From positions 1 through 19,992 of the forward strand of contig JAYSWJ010000280.1 of NCBI GenBank assembly GCA_043718065.1: a stretch of DNA of 19,992 nucleotides. Reading direction: 5' to 3'. The translations under genes and the position numbers were made by a program. This document shows, piece after piece, positions 1-6,611 of this stretch. Every line of letters starts with the position of its first letter. The stretch's first letter is position 1. The stretch is from JAAFIP01 sp043718065 (GTDB lineage Bacteria > Pseudomonadota > Gammaproteobacteria > Burkholderiales > Burkholderiaceae_C). The notes beneath the pieces were generated by a model. That model did no database searches and was not told the DNA's origin. It saw only the letters and a program-made list of their open reading frames with translations.

Positions 1-34
1 AGTTAACGCGGAGGATTTTTCCAGCCCAAGACAT
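1..34 (-). CDS. aorB: Aldehyde:ferredoxin oxidoreductase, N-terminus only (cut by window edge)
   Basis: Only the first 11 codons are present: ATG at 34-32 reads MSWAGKILRVN and runs off the window. Tungsten aldehyde:ferredoxin oxidoreductases typically open with a G-K-I-L-R-(V/I)-N segment, the first strand of the AOR N-terminal domain that binds the tungstopterin. A GGAG-like ribosome site lies just upstream on the minus strand (TGGAG, around 43-47). The gene follows the four-cluster ferredoxin subunit by 71 bp in the same direction, as in the AorABC-type complexes of betaproteobacteria such as Aromatoleum, which oxidise aldehydes to acids. The family call rests on a very short peptide plus strong context (ferredoxin subunit and tungstate transporter nearby). 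The symbol is by analogy. Confidence 0.6.
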   Translation of the reverse strand, partial: MSWAGKILRVN

Positions 35-105
35 GATGTGATCTCCAGTGAGGGGCGGCGTAGCGGTATGGCTGTGGCCCGCCCAAAAAAGGTTAGCGAT
101 GCAGA

Positions 106-582
106 TTACGAAGCTGAAGGCTGATTGCCTAATTTATCAGCCCAAGATTTCATTTTGTCCATACCGGTCCAGTTGGCATCCACATAAGTTATCGCAGCAG
201 TAGGGCAGGCCTCGACGCAGGCAGGATCGCCGCCGCACAGGTCGCACTTTTGCACTTTGCCGGTTTCTTGCACATAGTTGATAGTGCCAAATGGGCAGGC
301 AATGGTGCACACCTTGCAACCTACGCAAGTAGATTCATTGACCACTTTGGCACCTGTGGCTTTATCTACCGTAATGGCCTCTACTGGGCACGCATGTAAG
401 CACCATGCCTCGTCGCACTGGGTGCAGGTGTAAGGTACTTTTTTACCCGTATGGTGAAAGTCAAATACTTTAATACGTGATTTGCTGGTGGCATAGGTTC
501 CGTAGTTTTCAAAACTACAGGCCATTTCGCACTGCAAGCATCCCGTGCATTTGTCGGGGTTAATGTGCAAGACTTTTTGCAT
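106..582 (-). CDS. aorA: Four-[4Fe-4S] ferredoxin subunit of aldehyde oxidoreductase
   Basis: A 158-residue electron-transfer protein of the HycB/DmsB-like polyferredoxin type. It has 16 cysteines in four groups: CTGCLQCEMAC near residue 12, CTQCDEAWCLHACP in the first third, CVGCKVCTIACP near the middle and CDLCGGDPACVEACP towards the C-terminus. Each group has the spacing for cubane [4Fe-4S] clusters, with the usual cysteine exchange between groups. There is no signal peptide, so it is cytoplasmic. I chose the Met at 582 over the upstream Met at 612 because AGGAG sits 7 bases before it, whereas the N-terminal 10 residues of the longer form are unlike ferredoxins. It is followed by the start of an AOR-type catalytic subunit, so it most likely carries electrons from the tungsten enzyme to a partner (an FAD subunit in known AorABC complexes). 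Other oxidoreductases use similar subunits, so the partner assignment depends on the neighbour. Confidence 0.8.
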   Translation of the reverse strand: MQKVLHINPDKCTGCLQCEMACSFENYGTYATSKSRIKVFDFHHTGKKVPYTCTQCDEAWCLHACPVEAITVDKATGAKVVNESTCVGCKVCTIACPFGTINYVQETGKVQKCDLCGGDPACVEACPTAAITYVDANWTGMDKMKSWADKLGNQPSAS

Positions 583-603
583 ACTGGGCTCCTGTGGGTA
601 GAA

Positions 604-628
604 GCTTTGCATGTGGCTTATGCAAAGC
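604..628. promoter_or_regulatory. Inverted repeat upstream of aorA (candidate operator)
   Basis: A perfect 8-bp inverted repeat, GCTTTGCA (604-611) and TGCAAAGC (621-628), separated by 9 bases. It lies 22 bases upstream of the ferredoxin start in the divergent intergenic region shared with the GAF/Fis regulator. It could be a protein-binding site or a leader hairpin. A second TGCA-type repeat with the same 9-base spacer occurs at 730-750. Confidence 0.45.
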
Positions 629-729
629 GTTGCCTATGAAATTTAATACCACTACATTGTTGAACTAAGCCCGTTGTGCAGACCTAGGGACAACCCTAAA
701 AGGCGCGTTAAGGCTTTCAATATTCTCAA

Positions 730-750
730 AATGCAACACAATAGTGCATT
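730..750. promoter_or_regulatory. Second TGCA-type inverted repeat, near the GAF/Fis regulator start
   Basis: AATGCA (730-735) and TGCATT (745-750) form a perfect 6-bp inverted repeat with a 9-base spacer, the same spacing as at 604-628. It lies 33 bases before the regulator's ATG. Together the two sites bracket the 171-bp divergent region and may bind the regulator itself. The sequence supports only the repeat; the binding role is inference. Confidence 0.35.
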
Positions 751-783
751 AACTTAGTTTGGCTAGACCAGACCTACATTTTT

Positions 784-1902
784 ATGCCTGCGCTGCACAC
801 CCAACCTCGCCTGCAAGGTATTGCACTTACACGCAACGCCGTGCTGCAGGGCAAGCCCCATGCACAGCTGCAATATGTGCAACCTTGGATTACGCAGTCT
901 TGGCAGCGCTGCTTGGGCAATGGGCTGTCACCGCATGAACACTTGGGTTTTGACTTAGTCAGTGCCAGCGCGCAGCGGCGTAGTAAGGAAGGCAATCACA
1001 ACTTGCGCGTAGCCGCACGCCATAGCTTAGAGCAGCTGAGCATCGCCATCGCACAGACCCGCTATTTTGTAATTTTGACCAACGCACAAGGTATGGTGGT
1101 GGACACCCGCGGCCAGATAGACCGCAGCGACCTACGCGCTGATGTGATTGCACGCATAGGCGTAGATTTGTCTGAGTCTGCCGTAGGCACCACCGCTATT
1201 GGCAGCACCTTGATTGAGCAGCGCACCACTTGGCTGCACCGTGGCGAGCATTTCTACCAAGACGCGGGTTGCTATTCGTGCGCAGGCGCGCCCATTACGG
1301 GGCCAGACGGCCAATGTGCAGGTATGGTAGACGTGACATGCATTGACGCTGAAGAGCGCCCCGCACTGATGCATTTGGTAGCGACCTCTGCGCGCGCGAT
1401 TGAAAATGCCCTGGTATTAGCCCAGCCCCACGCTGTGGTGCTGCATTTGCAATGGCCCGGTCAACGCAGCGGCAAGGATGGTGAGGGCTTGGTATGCGTT
1501 GATACGGATGGCATGTTGAGTGCCATCAATCCCATTGCGCGCCAGATGCTGGGGATGCAATTGGCGGGCGCTGCACCGGTACATTTGGCAGATGTATTTG
1601 CCACGTCGACGGGTAGTTTGTTTGACGCACAGCGCCACGCTACTTGGTTGAATGTTCCTCTATGGTCTGGTCTGCACCTGCAAGTGCGCGCCAGCGCTGC
1701 GGGCACGCTAGCACCCAAAGCGCAGTCTACAGGCCGCGCTATGCTGGTCAATCACGCTTCACCCAAAGCGCTGAAAGACCAAGAAACAGATTTGATTCGC
1801 CACACTGTTACCCAACTGCGCGGTAACGTGGCTGAGGCAGCACGCCAACTGGGCATTAGCCGCGCTACGGTATACCGTAAGTTGGGACAGCCTAAACACT
1901 AA
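784..1902 (+). CDS. AcoR-like GAF/PAS/Fis regulator lacking the AAA+ domain
   Basis: A 372-residue cytoplasmic transcription factor divergent from the aldehyde oxidoreductase genes. The N-terminal part with a conserved W-x-R-C motif (residues 40-43) and a GAF domain at about 70-212 resemble the sensory half of AcoR-type sigma-54 activators. A PAS-like segment follows at about 234-305, and a Fis-type helix-turn-helix (NVAEAARQLGISRATVYRKLG) closes the protein. The central AAA+ ATPase domain with Walker A and GAFTGA motifs, normally about 240 residues, is absent. It therefore cannot remodel sigma-54 polymerase in the usual way and probably acts as a plain activator or repressor. The GAF domain has a C-x2-C pair (C163, C166) plus C178 and C186, which might sense redox or metal. 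Its likely target is the divergent aor operon. The ligand is unknown. Confidence 0.8.
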   Translation: MPALHTQPRLQGIALTRNAVLQGKPHAQLQYVQPWITQSWQRCLGNGLSPHEHLGFDLVSASAQRRSKEGNHNLRVAARHSLEQLSIAIAQTRYFVILTNAQGMVVDTRGQIDRSDLRADVIARIGVDLSESAVGTTAIGSTLIEQRTTWLHRGEHFYQDAGCYSCAGAPITGPDGQCAGMVDVTCIDAEERPALMHLVATSARAIENALVLAQPHAVVLHLQWPGQRSGKDGEGLVCVDTDGMLSAINPIARQMLGMQLAGAAPVHLADVFATSTGSLFDAQRHATWLNVPLWSGLHLQVRASAAGTLAPKAQSTGRAMLVNHASPKALKDQETDLIRHTVTQLRGNVAEAARQLGISRATVYRKLGQPKH

Positions 1903-1906
1903 CGTG

Positions 1907-1932
1907 GATTGTTCAACCTAGTTTGAACAATC
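1907..1932. terminator. Hairpin between convergent genes
   Basis: GATTGTTCAA (1907-1916) pairs perfectly with TTGAACAATC (1923-1932) around a 6-base loop. It sits 5 bases after the regulator's stop, and its right arm overlaps the stop codon of the convergent FimV-like gene. It has no U-tract on either strand, so it is a weak candidate for bidirectional termination or 3'-end protection. Confidence 0.4.
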
Positions 1933-2941
1933 AGGGCTGCTTGAAATTGGGCAACCGAGTCATGATTTGCAGCGCTACGCTCTGCATATTTTCAGACCCT
2001 CTGACAAAAACTTCTTGGCAAAGTGCTTGGGCATCTTCAGCTCGCCCTAAATCAGCCATTTCTTGCGCCAGATGCAACTGCACCGTCCATTGCGCGTCAT
2101 CGTCGGTCAGTTTGGTCGAAAAGATGACGGGCACCGGTGATTGAGCGGGCGCAGCGAGATGCAACGCAGCCACAGGCGGCGGCTCAAAAGCGGACGCCAG
2201 CACTTGCTCTGGCGTGGGTTCGACCGTCTCCAAAAGTACTTCTGGCTGCAGCGCGCGCTGCTGAGTTTTGCGCAACGAGCGTTTATGGGCTAGAGACTGC
2301 TGCACCTTGCGCACCTCGTCCGAGACAAAATCGCTTGTAGCTTCAATATAGGGGCTTGCAGGATCTGCCCACGCAACACTGGGTGCGCTCACAACAGGCG
2401 CATCAGGCGCATCAAGCACGTCAAGCTCAATATCCAGTCCTACATCAACTGGCTGTTGATTGCCAGGCACCGCAAGAGCAGCCAGGTCGCTAGGCGTTGG
2501 TTGCAACAGGACAGCCTGCGGTGGCGCGGCGTCCCAAGGTTGCAATGCGTTGTAATCCGACGCCATTGGTAGGCTGTCAGAAATAGAATCTTGTGCTGCA
2601 GGCTGCTTGGCTACTTTGCGGGCAAATCGCCACCGCCATACTACGACAAAGCCTGCACACAGCAGCACTACCGCTAAGACCGAAGCTGCAAACCAAGACC
2701 CGTTTTCGCCCAGATCGGGCACAGCCCAAGCGGGGCTAGCGACTGCCTGCGTGCTGGTGGCTGGGCTAGTTTTAGCCGCTTTTAAGGCTTGCCCAAGTTG
2801 CACCTGTTGTGCGCGCTGCGCTGCCAGCAAGGCGTCTATGCGGTCTAACTGCGTAGCTGAGGGTTGCGCCATATTTTGCACTCGAGGCACTGAAGAATTG
2901 ACCTGTTGGCTCACCGGTGACACACTCCGTGCCTTTGGCAC
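1931..2941 (-). CDS. FimV-like single-pass membrane protein, short form
   Basis: About 336 residues. It begins with a short region containing a predicted amphipathic/coiled-coil stretch (LDRIDALLAAQRAQQVQLGQ, about residues 32-51). One strong transmembrane helix follows at about 84-106 (SWFAASVLAVVLLCAGFVVVW) with positive residues after it. Then comes a long acidic, Pro/Ala-rich cytoplasmic linker, and the tail ends in a helical module (WTVQLHLAQEMADLGRAEDAQALCQEV) like the C-terminal TPR-type domain of FimV/HubP polar proteins. It lacks the LysM-bearing periplasmic half of full-length FimV. The start is uncertain: GTG at 2941 is the first start codon after an in-frame stop at 2990-2992, no good ribosome site precedes it, and a later GTG (codon 10) has GGAG upstream. 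The function is not known; I infer a structural or polar-localisation role from the tail only. It lies 133 bp downstream of tupA in the same direction with no terminator visible between them. Confidence 0.65.
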   Translation of the reverse strand: MPKARSVSPVSQQVNSSVPRVQNMAQPSATQLDRIDALLAAQRAQQVQLGQALKAAKTSPATSTQAVASPAWAVPDLGENGSWFAASVLAVVLLCAGFVVVWRWRFARKVAKQPAAQDSISDSLPMASDYNALQPWDAAPPQAVLLQPTPSDLAALAVPGNQQPVDVGLDIELDVLDAPDAPVVSAPSVAWADPASPYIEATSDFVSDEVRKVQQSLAHKRSLRKTQQRALQPEVLLETVEPTPEQVLASAFEPPPVAALHLAAPAQSPVPVIFSTKLTDDDAQWTVQLHLAQEMADLGRAEDAQALCQEVFVRGSENMQSVALQIMTRLPNFKQP

Positions 2942-3074
2942 ATTTGCAAACCCAAGCGCTGAAGGCTCAGGGTGTATTAATAACTGGCGTTATTTTAGAG
3001 ACAAAATGTAACAATTACGGGCTAACTCGTTTTCTCCCAGTTGATGCATGGAAATAATGCGCCAATACGACTTG

Positions 3075-3944
3075 CTACTTCACCGCATTCGGAAAAAACA
3101 ACTGTTCGCCGCCAATTTTGTAGCCTGCAATGCTGGCCTGGCCTGTGGGCGAGACGATCCAGTCCACCAGCTTTTGTGCGTCTGCGGCTTTGACTTGCGG
3201 GTGCTTTGCGGGGTTGATCACCAACACGCCATACTGGTTAAACAGCTTGGCGTCGCCCTCAACCAAGATGGCCAAATCAGCGCGGTTCTTAAAGTTCAGC
3301 CACGTGCCGCGGTCGGCCAGCACATACGCGCCGGTAGACGACGCAATGTTCAGCGCCGGGCCCATGCCGCAACCGCATTCTTTGTAGCCGCTGCCTTTTT
3401 TATCGGCAGCTGCGGCAAGCGCCCAGTAGCGCAGCTCGGCCGCGTGGGTGCCTGATTTGTCACCGCGCGAAATAAAGGCGGCATTGGCAGCACCAAGTTT
3501 TTTAAGCGCCTCCACGATGTCTTTGCCCTTGGTTGCAGCGGGGTCGGCCTTGGGGCCAATTAGCACAAAGTCGTTGTACATCACTGGGTAACGGCGGATG
3601 CTAAAGCCCTCAGCAACAAACTTCTCTTCCGCTGCTTGGTCGTGCACAAACAGCACGTCAGCATCGCCCCGGCGGCCCATGTCGATGGCCTGTCCCGTGC
3701 CCAGCGCCACCACTTTGACTTCTAGTCCAGTGGCGCGTTTTAACTCGGGTAGCAAATAGCCAAACAGGCCAGACTGCTCGGTAGATGTAGTGGACGCCAT
3801 CACCAGCTGCTGGGCATGCGCTGCCATACTAGCCGTACTTATTACTATAAAAAAAATAGCTGCTTGAGCAGTATTTACTTGGGTTACAACCCTAAAAGTC
3901 TTAAAAATAGGGCTTAAGAATGTAGAGATAGAGAGGTTTTTCAT
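3075..3944 (-). CDS. tupA: Tungstate ABC transporter substrate-binding protein
   Basis: A 289-residue periplasmic binding protein that delivers tungstate to TupBC. A signal peptide with likely cleavage after AHA (residue 44) is followed directly by the family hallmark segment VMASTTSTEQSGL (residues 48-60), where TupA proteins have a T-T-T-S oxyanion-binding loop. Later motifs include FISRGDKSGTH, which contacts the anion in the family, and ADRGTWLNF. An unusual CGC pair (KECGCGMG) sits where many TupA proteins have a non-cysteine sequence. Tungstate rather than molybdate specificity is inferred from these motifs, since ModA is built differently, and from the neighbouring AOR genes. It is the last gene of tupBCA and overlaps tupC by 4 bp. 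Residues 13-37, the core of the signal peptide, are encoded by a dispersed repeat that occurs elsewhere in the window. Confidence 0.88.
   Translation of the reverse strand: MKNLSISTFLSPIFKTFRVVTQVNTAQAAIFFIVISTASMAAHAQQLVMASTTSTEQSGLFGYLLPELKRATGLEVKVVALGTGQAIDMGRRGDADVLFVHDQAAEEKFVAEGFSIRRYPVMYNDFVLIGPKADPAATKGKDIVEALKKLGAANAAFISRGDKSGTHAAELRYWALAAAADKKGSGYKECGCGMGPALNIASSTGAYVLADRGTWLNFKNRADLAILVEGDAKLFNQYGVLVINPAKHPQVKAADAQKLVDWIVSPTGQASIAGYKIGGEQLFFPNAVK
3834..3906. repeat. Dispersed repeat copy A, inside the tupA signal-peptide region
   Basis: This copy contains an ATAGCTGCTTGAGCAG core followed by ATTTACTTGGGTTA and CCTAAAA. The 45 bases at 3853-3897 match the reverse complement of 15848-15892 at 42 positions. 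The wider stretch starting CGTACTTAT and ending CTTAA aligns with 6612-6682 in the same orientation at roughly two thirds identity with one gap. Here it supplies codons 13-37 of tupA, read on the minus strand. Similar short repeats with an AGCTGCT core are common in Comamonadaceae genomes, by recollection. Confidence 0.7.
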
Positions 3945-4666
3945 ACAGTTTCGCTTTCTAAAAAATGCACCGCTGCGGGCGATGCTTGCCTCTGCGCCGA
4001 CGCTGGGTTAAAAAATTCGGCCACAGGTAAATCTGCCACCACGCGCCCGGCGTCTAGGCACACCACACGCGTGGCCAAGCGTTTGACTTGGCCCAAGTTA
4101 TGGCTGGCAAACAGCAGCGTAGTGCCGCGCTGGCTGCACTGGTGCATCAGCAGCTCGACATCGCGCTTGGCCTGCGGCGCTAGGCTGGCGGTGGGCTCGT
4201 CTAGCAGCAGCACATCAGGCTGCGTGCACAGTGCACGCGCCAAGGTTAGTCGCTGCTGCTGGCCACCCGACAGCGTGCGCGCTTGCCGCGTGGCAAGCTG
4301 GTGCAGGCCAACGTCTTCTAGCGCCTGCATGGCGCGCGCTTTGGCGTGCGCCCACGCTGGTGGTTTTAGCTGTGCACCAGCTTGTAGCCACGCGGCCAGC
4401 GCCACGTTGGTCAGCACCGTGGCGCGCAGTACATAGGGTTTTTGAAAAACAAACGCTTGGCGCGCAGCATTGCCGGCGTGCACCGTGCCCTCAGTTGGCT
4501 GCACCAAGCCATGGGCTAGCCGTAGCAGGGTGCTTTTGCCACTGCCATTGCCACCCACCAGCGCAATGCATTCGCCGCGCTGTACGCGCAACGACACGCC
4601 TTGCAGCGCCTGCACACGCCCCCAGCGCACGCCAGCTTGGTCTATTTGCAACACGGTAGTACTCAT
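3941..4666 (-). CDS. tupC: Tungstate ABC transporter ATPase
   Basis: A 241-residue ABC ATPase that powers TupB. Visible motifs are Walker A GGNGSGKST (38-46), the Q-loop FQKPYVLR (around Gln75), signature LSGGQQQR (132-139), Walker B VLLLDEP (152-158) and the switch histidine in FASHNLGQ. The length is that of a single nucleotide-binding domain, without the C-terminal TOBE/MOP domain that ModC proteins carry, which favours a Tup-type over a Mod-type transporter. Its start overlaps the end of tupB by 4 bp and its end overlaps tupA by 4 bp, so the three genes are translationally coupled. Confidence 0.88.
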   Translation of the reverse strand: MSTTVLQIDQAGVRWGRVQALQGVSLRVQRGECIALVGGNGSGKSTLLRLAHGLVQPTEGTVHAGNAARQAFVFQKPYVLRATVLTNVALAAWLQAGAQLKPPAWAHAKARAMQALEDVGLHQLATRQARTLSGGQQQRLTLARALCTQPDVLLLDEPTASLAPQAKRDVELLMHQCSQRGTTLLFASHNLGQVKRLATRVVCLDAGRVVADLPVAEFFNPASAQRQASPAAVHFLESETV

Positions 4667-5367
4667 AGTGTTTGCACCTCCACACGTTCACGCCAGTGTT
4701 TGATGGCGGCCACACCCGCGTTCAATGACAGCACCAGTAGCAACAATACTGCGCCCAAGCCCAGCGCCAAAGGCAAATCACCTTTGCTGGTTTCCAGTGC
4801 AATGGCGGTAGTCATCACGCGGGTAAACCCATCAATATTGCCGCCCACAATCATCACCGCCCCCACCTCAGATATAGCGCGCCCAAAGGCGGCTATCAGC
4901 ACCGTCAGCAGTGCATACCGCTCGTCCCACGCCAGCAGCAGGCTGCGCAGGGCTGTGCCAGCGCCCATCGACTGCAGTTGTTCGCCATGCGCCGTCTGCG
5001 CGTCTTCGATAGCTTGCCGAGTTAGCGCGGTCACCACCGGCAGCACCAATACGGCCTGCGCTAGCACCATCGCCTTAAATGAAAACAGCCACCCCAAAAA
5101 CCCCAGCGGCCCACTGCGCGACAGAAGCATATACACCAGCAGCCCCACCACCACCGAGGGCAGCGCTAGCAAGGTGTTTAAAACAGCGAGCACCACTGGT
5201 CGCCCGGCAAAGCGCGCCACACCCAGCCACGCGCCCAGCACCAGCCCAAAAACACAAGCCAGTGCGCAAGCCACTGCGCTGACCGCCACAGACCGGCTAA
5301 TAATCGCCCACAGCACAGGGTCACCGCGCAGCACCAAGCCGAGCGCGTTAAACAAACTATCTGTCAC
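4663..5367 (-). CDS. tupB: Tungstate ABC transporter permease
   Basis: A 234-residue inner-membrane permease with about five or six hydrophobic helices. It has an EAA-type coupling loop for the ATPase around residues 125-150 (QAIEDAQTAHGEQLQSMGAGTALR covers the start). The stretch ISEVGAVMIVGGNIDGFTRV is characteristic of TupB permeases. The start is GTG at 5367; the only nearby ATG is out of frame and soon meets a stop. It is the first gene of the tupBCA operon, divergent from the ModE-like regulator across 135 bp. Gene order differs from the more common tupABC. Confidence 0.85.
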   Translation of the reverse strand: MTDSLFNALGLVLRGDPVLWAIISRSVAVSAVACALACVFGLVLGAWLGVARFAGRPVVLAVLNTLLALPSVVVGLLVYMLLSRSGPLGFLGWLFSFKAMVLAQAVLVLPVVTALTRQAIEDAQTAHGEQLQSMGAGTALRSLLLAWDERYALLTVLIAAFGRAISEVGAVMIVGGNIDGFTRVMTTAIALETSKGDLPLALGLGAVLLLLVLSLNAGVAAIKHWRERVEVQTL

Positions 5368-5416
5368 GCGCTTGCATTTTCTTTAATCAACATAGCACTG
5401 AGGTTAACCGCAGCAG

Positions 5417-5441
5417 CGCATGTGCACTATCGGGACATGCG
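5417..5441. promoter_or_regulatory. Candidate operator for the divergent tup/regulator promoters
   Basis: A perfect 7-bp inverted repeat, CGCATGT (5417-5423) and ACATGCG (5435-5441), with an 11-base spacer, lies in the middle of the 135-bp region between tupB and the divergent regulator. ModE-family HTH proteins bind dyad sites of about this size, so it may be the regulator's site. The binding role is inference. Confidence 0.45.
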
Positions 5442-5454
5442 AGGTATGAAATGT

Positions 5455-5479
5455 TTTGCATAGCTTCGGGTACTGCAAA
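5455..5479. promoter_or_regulatory. TTTGCA/TGCAAA inverted repeat before the ModE-like gene
   Basis: TTTGCA (5455-5460) and TGCAAA (5474-5479) form a perfect 6-bp dyad with a 13-base spacer, ending 23 bases before the regulator's GTG. The half-sites are the same as those inside the aorA upstream dyad (604-628), though the spacer there is 9. It may be an AT-rich coincidence or a shared regulatory element. Confidence 0.3.
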
Positions 5480-5502
5480 TTTTTTCAGGCAAACTCAAAG
5501 CT

Positions 5503-6585
5503 GTGAAAAATATCCAGCTTACCTACCAGTTGCATTCCAGCGGCAAGCGCAACCAGCGCATTGACAATCCGCTAATCGCACTATTGCAAGCGGTGCAAGC
5601 CGAAGGCTCCATCGCTGCAGCTGCCAGGGCCATGGACAAGTCTTACCGTCATGTGTGGGGCGAGTTCAAGCGCTGGGAGGCACAGCTGGGCCAAACCTTG
5701 CTGGTGTGGGACAAAGGCCAAGCCGCGCAATTGAGCCCTTTTGGCGCAAAGCTTTTGTTTGCCGAGCGCAACGCCCAAGCGCGCCTAGCACCCCAGATCG
5801 AAGCACTGCAAACCGAGCTAGAGCGCAGCTTTGCCATGGCCTTTGAACCCAAAAGCCAAGTACTGTCGCTACACGCCAGCCACGACGAGGCGCTAAGCCG
5901 CCTGCGCGACCACTGCGCAGGGCAACACCTGCACTTGGACATTCACTTTACCGGCAGCGTAGACGCCATCCGGGCGCTAAACGAAGGCCGCTGCACGCTG
6001 GCAGGGTTTCACACCACGCTGCCTGCCTTGCAAGGCTCATTAGCCCAGCGCACCTACCAGCCGCTGCTACAGCCCGGCTTGCACAAAATTATCGGTTTTG
6101 CCCAGCGCACCCAAGGCTTAATGGTACCCGCAGGCAACCCGCAGCGCATCACCTGTTTGACTGACCTGCGCGATAAAAAACTGCGCTTTGCCAACCGCGC
6201 GCTGGGCACTGGCACGCGCCTGCTGTTAGACGAACTACTGGCCCAGCAGCAGATTAAACCCAGCCACATCACTGGCTACCGCAAAAGCGAACCCTCCCAC
6301 ACGGCCGTAGCCCAAGCAGTAGCCCAAGGCAGCGCCGACGCAGGCCTAGGCATCGCTGCAGCAGCCGCTGCTGCAGGGCTGGGCTTTGTGCCGCTAGTGC
6401 AAGAACGCTACGACCTAGTTTGCCTAAAATCAGCCCTGCCCCACAGCACGGTCAAAGCCTTGCGCAAACAATTAGCCAGCGCGGCGTGGCAAACCCAGCT
6501 GAACACCATTGCAGGCTACCAAGACCACCAATGCGGCCAGATAGTGCCCCTAACTGAGGCCTTGCCGTGGTGGGAGTTTGATTAG
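5503..6585 (+). CDS. ModE-like HTH/PBP-like one-component regulator of tungstate uptake
   Basis: A 360-residue regulator. Residues about 20-90 form a winged helix-turn-helix of the ModE/LysR type (ALLQAVQAEGSIAAAARAM, then SYRHVWGEFKRWE). Residues about 120-345 form a soluble periplasmic-binding-protein-like domain (the PBP_like family found with ModE-type HTHs) with motifs such as LVPAGNP, RFANRALGTGTRLLLDELL and GSADAGLGIAAAA. There is no MOP/TOBE domain, so it would sense tungstate or molybdate, or the cofactor, through the PBP-like fold instead. The start is GTG at 5503; no better start with homology lies upstream and the ribosome site is weak. It is divergent from tupBCA, which supports control of tungstate transport. 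The ligand is inferred from context. Confidence 0.8.
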   Translation: MKNIQLTYQLHSSGKRNQRIDNPLIALLQAVQAEGSIAAAARAMDKSYRHVWGEFKRWEAQLGQTLLVWDKGQAAQLSPFGAKLLFAERNAQARLAPQIEALQTELERSFAMAFEPKSQVLSLHASHDEALSRLRDHCAGQHLHLDIHFTGSVDAIRALNEGRCTLAGFHTTLPALQGSLAQRTYQPLLQPGLHKIIGFAQRTQGLMVPAGNPQRITCLTDLRDKKLRFANRALGTGTRLLLDELLAQQQIKPSHITGYRKSEPSHTAVAQAVAQGSADAGLGIAAAAAAAGLGFVPLVQERYDLVCLKSALPHSTVKALRKQLASAAWQTQLNTIAGYQDHQCGQIVPLTEALPWWEFD

Positions 6586-6611
6586 CAAAGCGCGCGTTTG
6601 CATTTGTAATA

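Noticed and set aside
621..636. Sigma-54-like GG/GC promoter on the minus strand upstream of aorA
   Set aside because: The GG-to-GC spacing is one base too short, and the neighbouring regulator lacks the AAA+ domain needed for sigma-54 activation.
2607..3011. Long plus-strand open frame over the FimV-like gene
   Set aside because: It lies opposite a gene with clear FimV-like composition, and its Thr/Ala/Cys-rich product has no domain features; an antisense shadow.
3000..3048. Tiny minus-strand ORF reading MHQLGENELARNCYILSLK
   Set aside because: Nineteen codons between tupA and the FimV-like gene, with no recognised similarity and no clear ribosome site; not supportable as a gene.
4601..5386. 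261-codon plus-strand open frame over tupB
   Set aside because: The product is Ser/Thr/Pro-rich with no recognisable motifs and lies opposite the clear permease gene; an artefact of codon bias.
6585..6601. GCAAA/TTTGC dyad as a terminator after the ModE-like gene
   Set aside because: The stem is only 5 bp and the T-run after it is too short; the sequence is better explained as low-complexity GC repeats.
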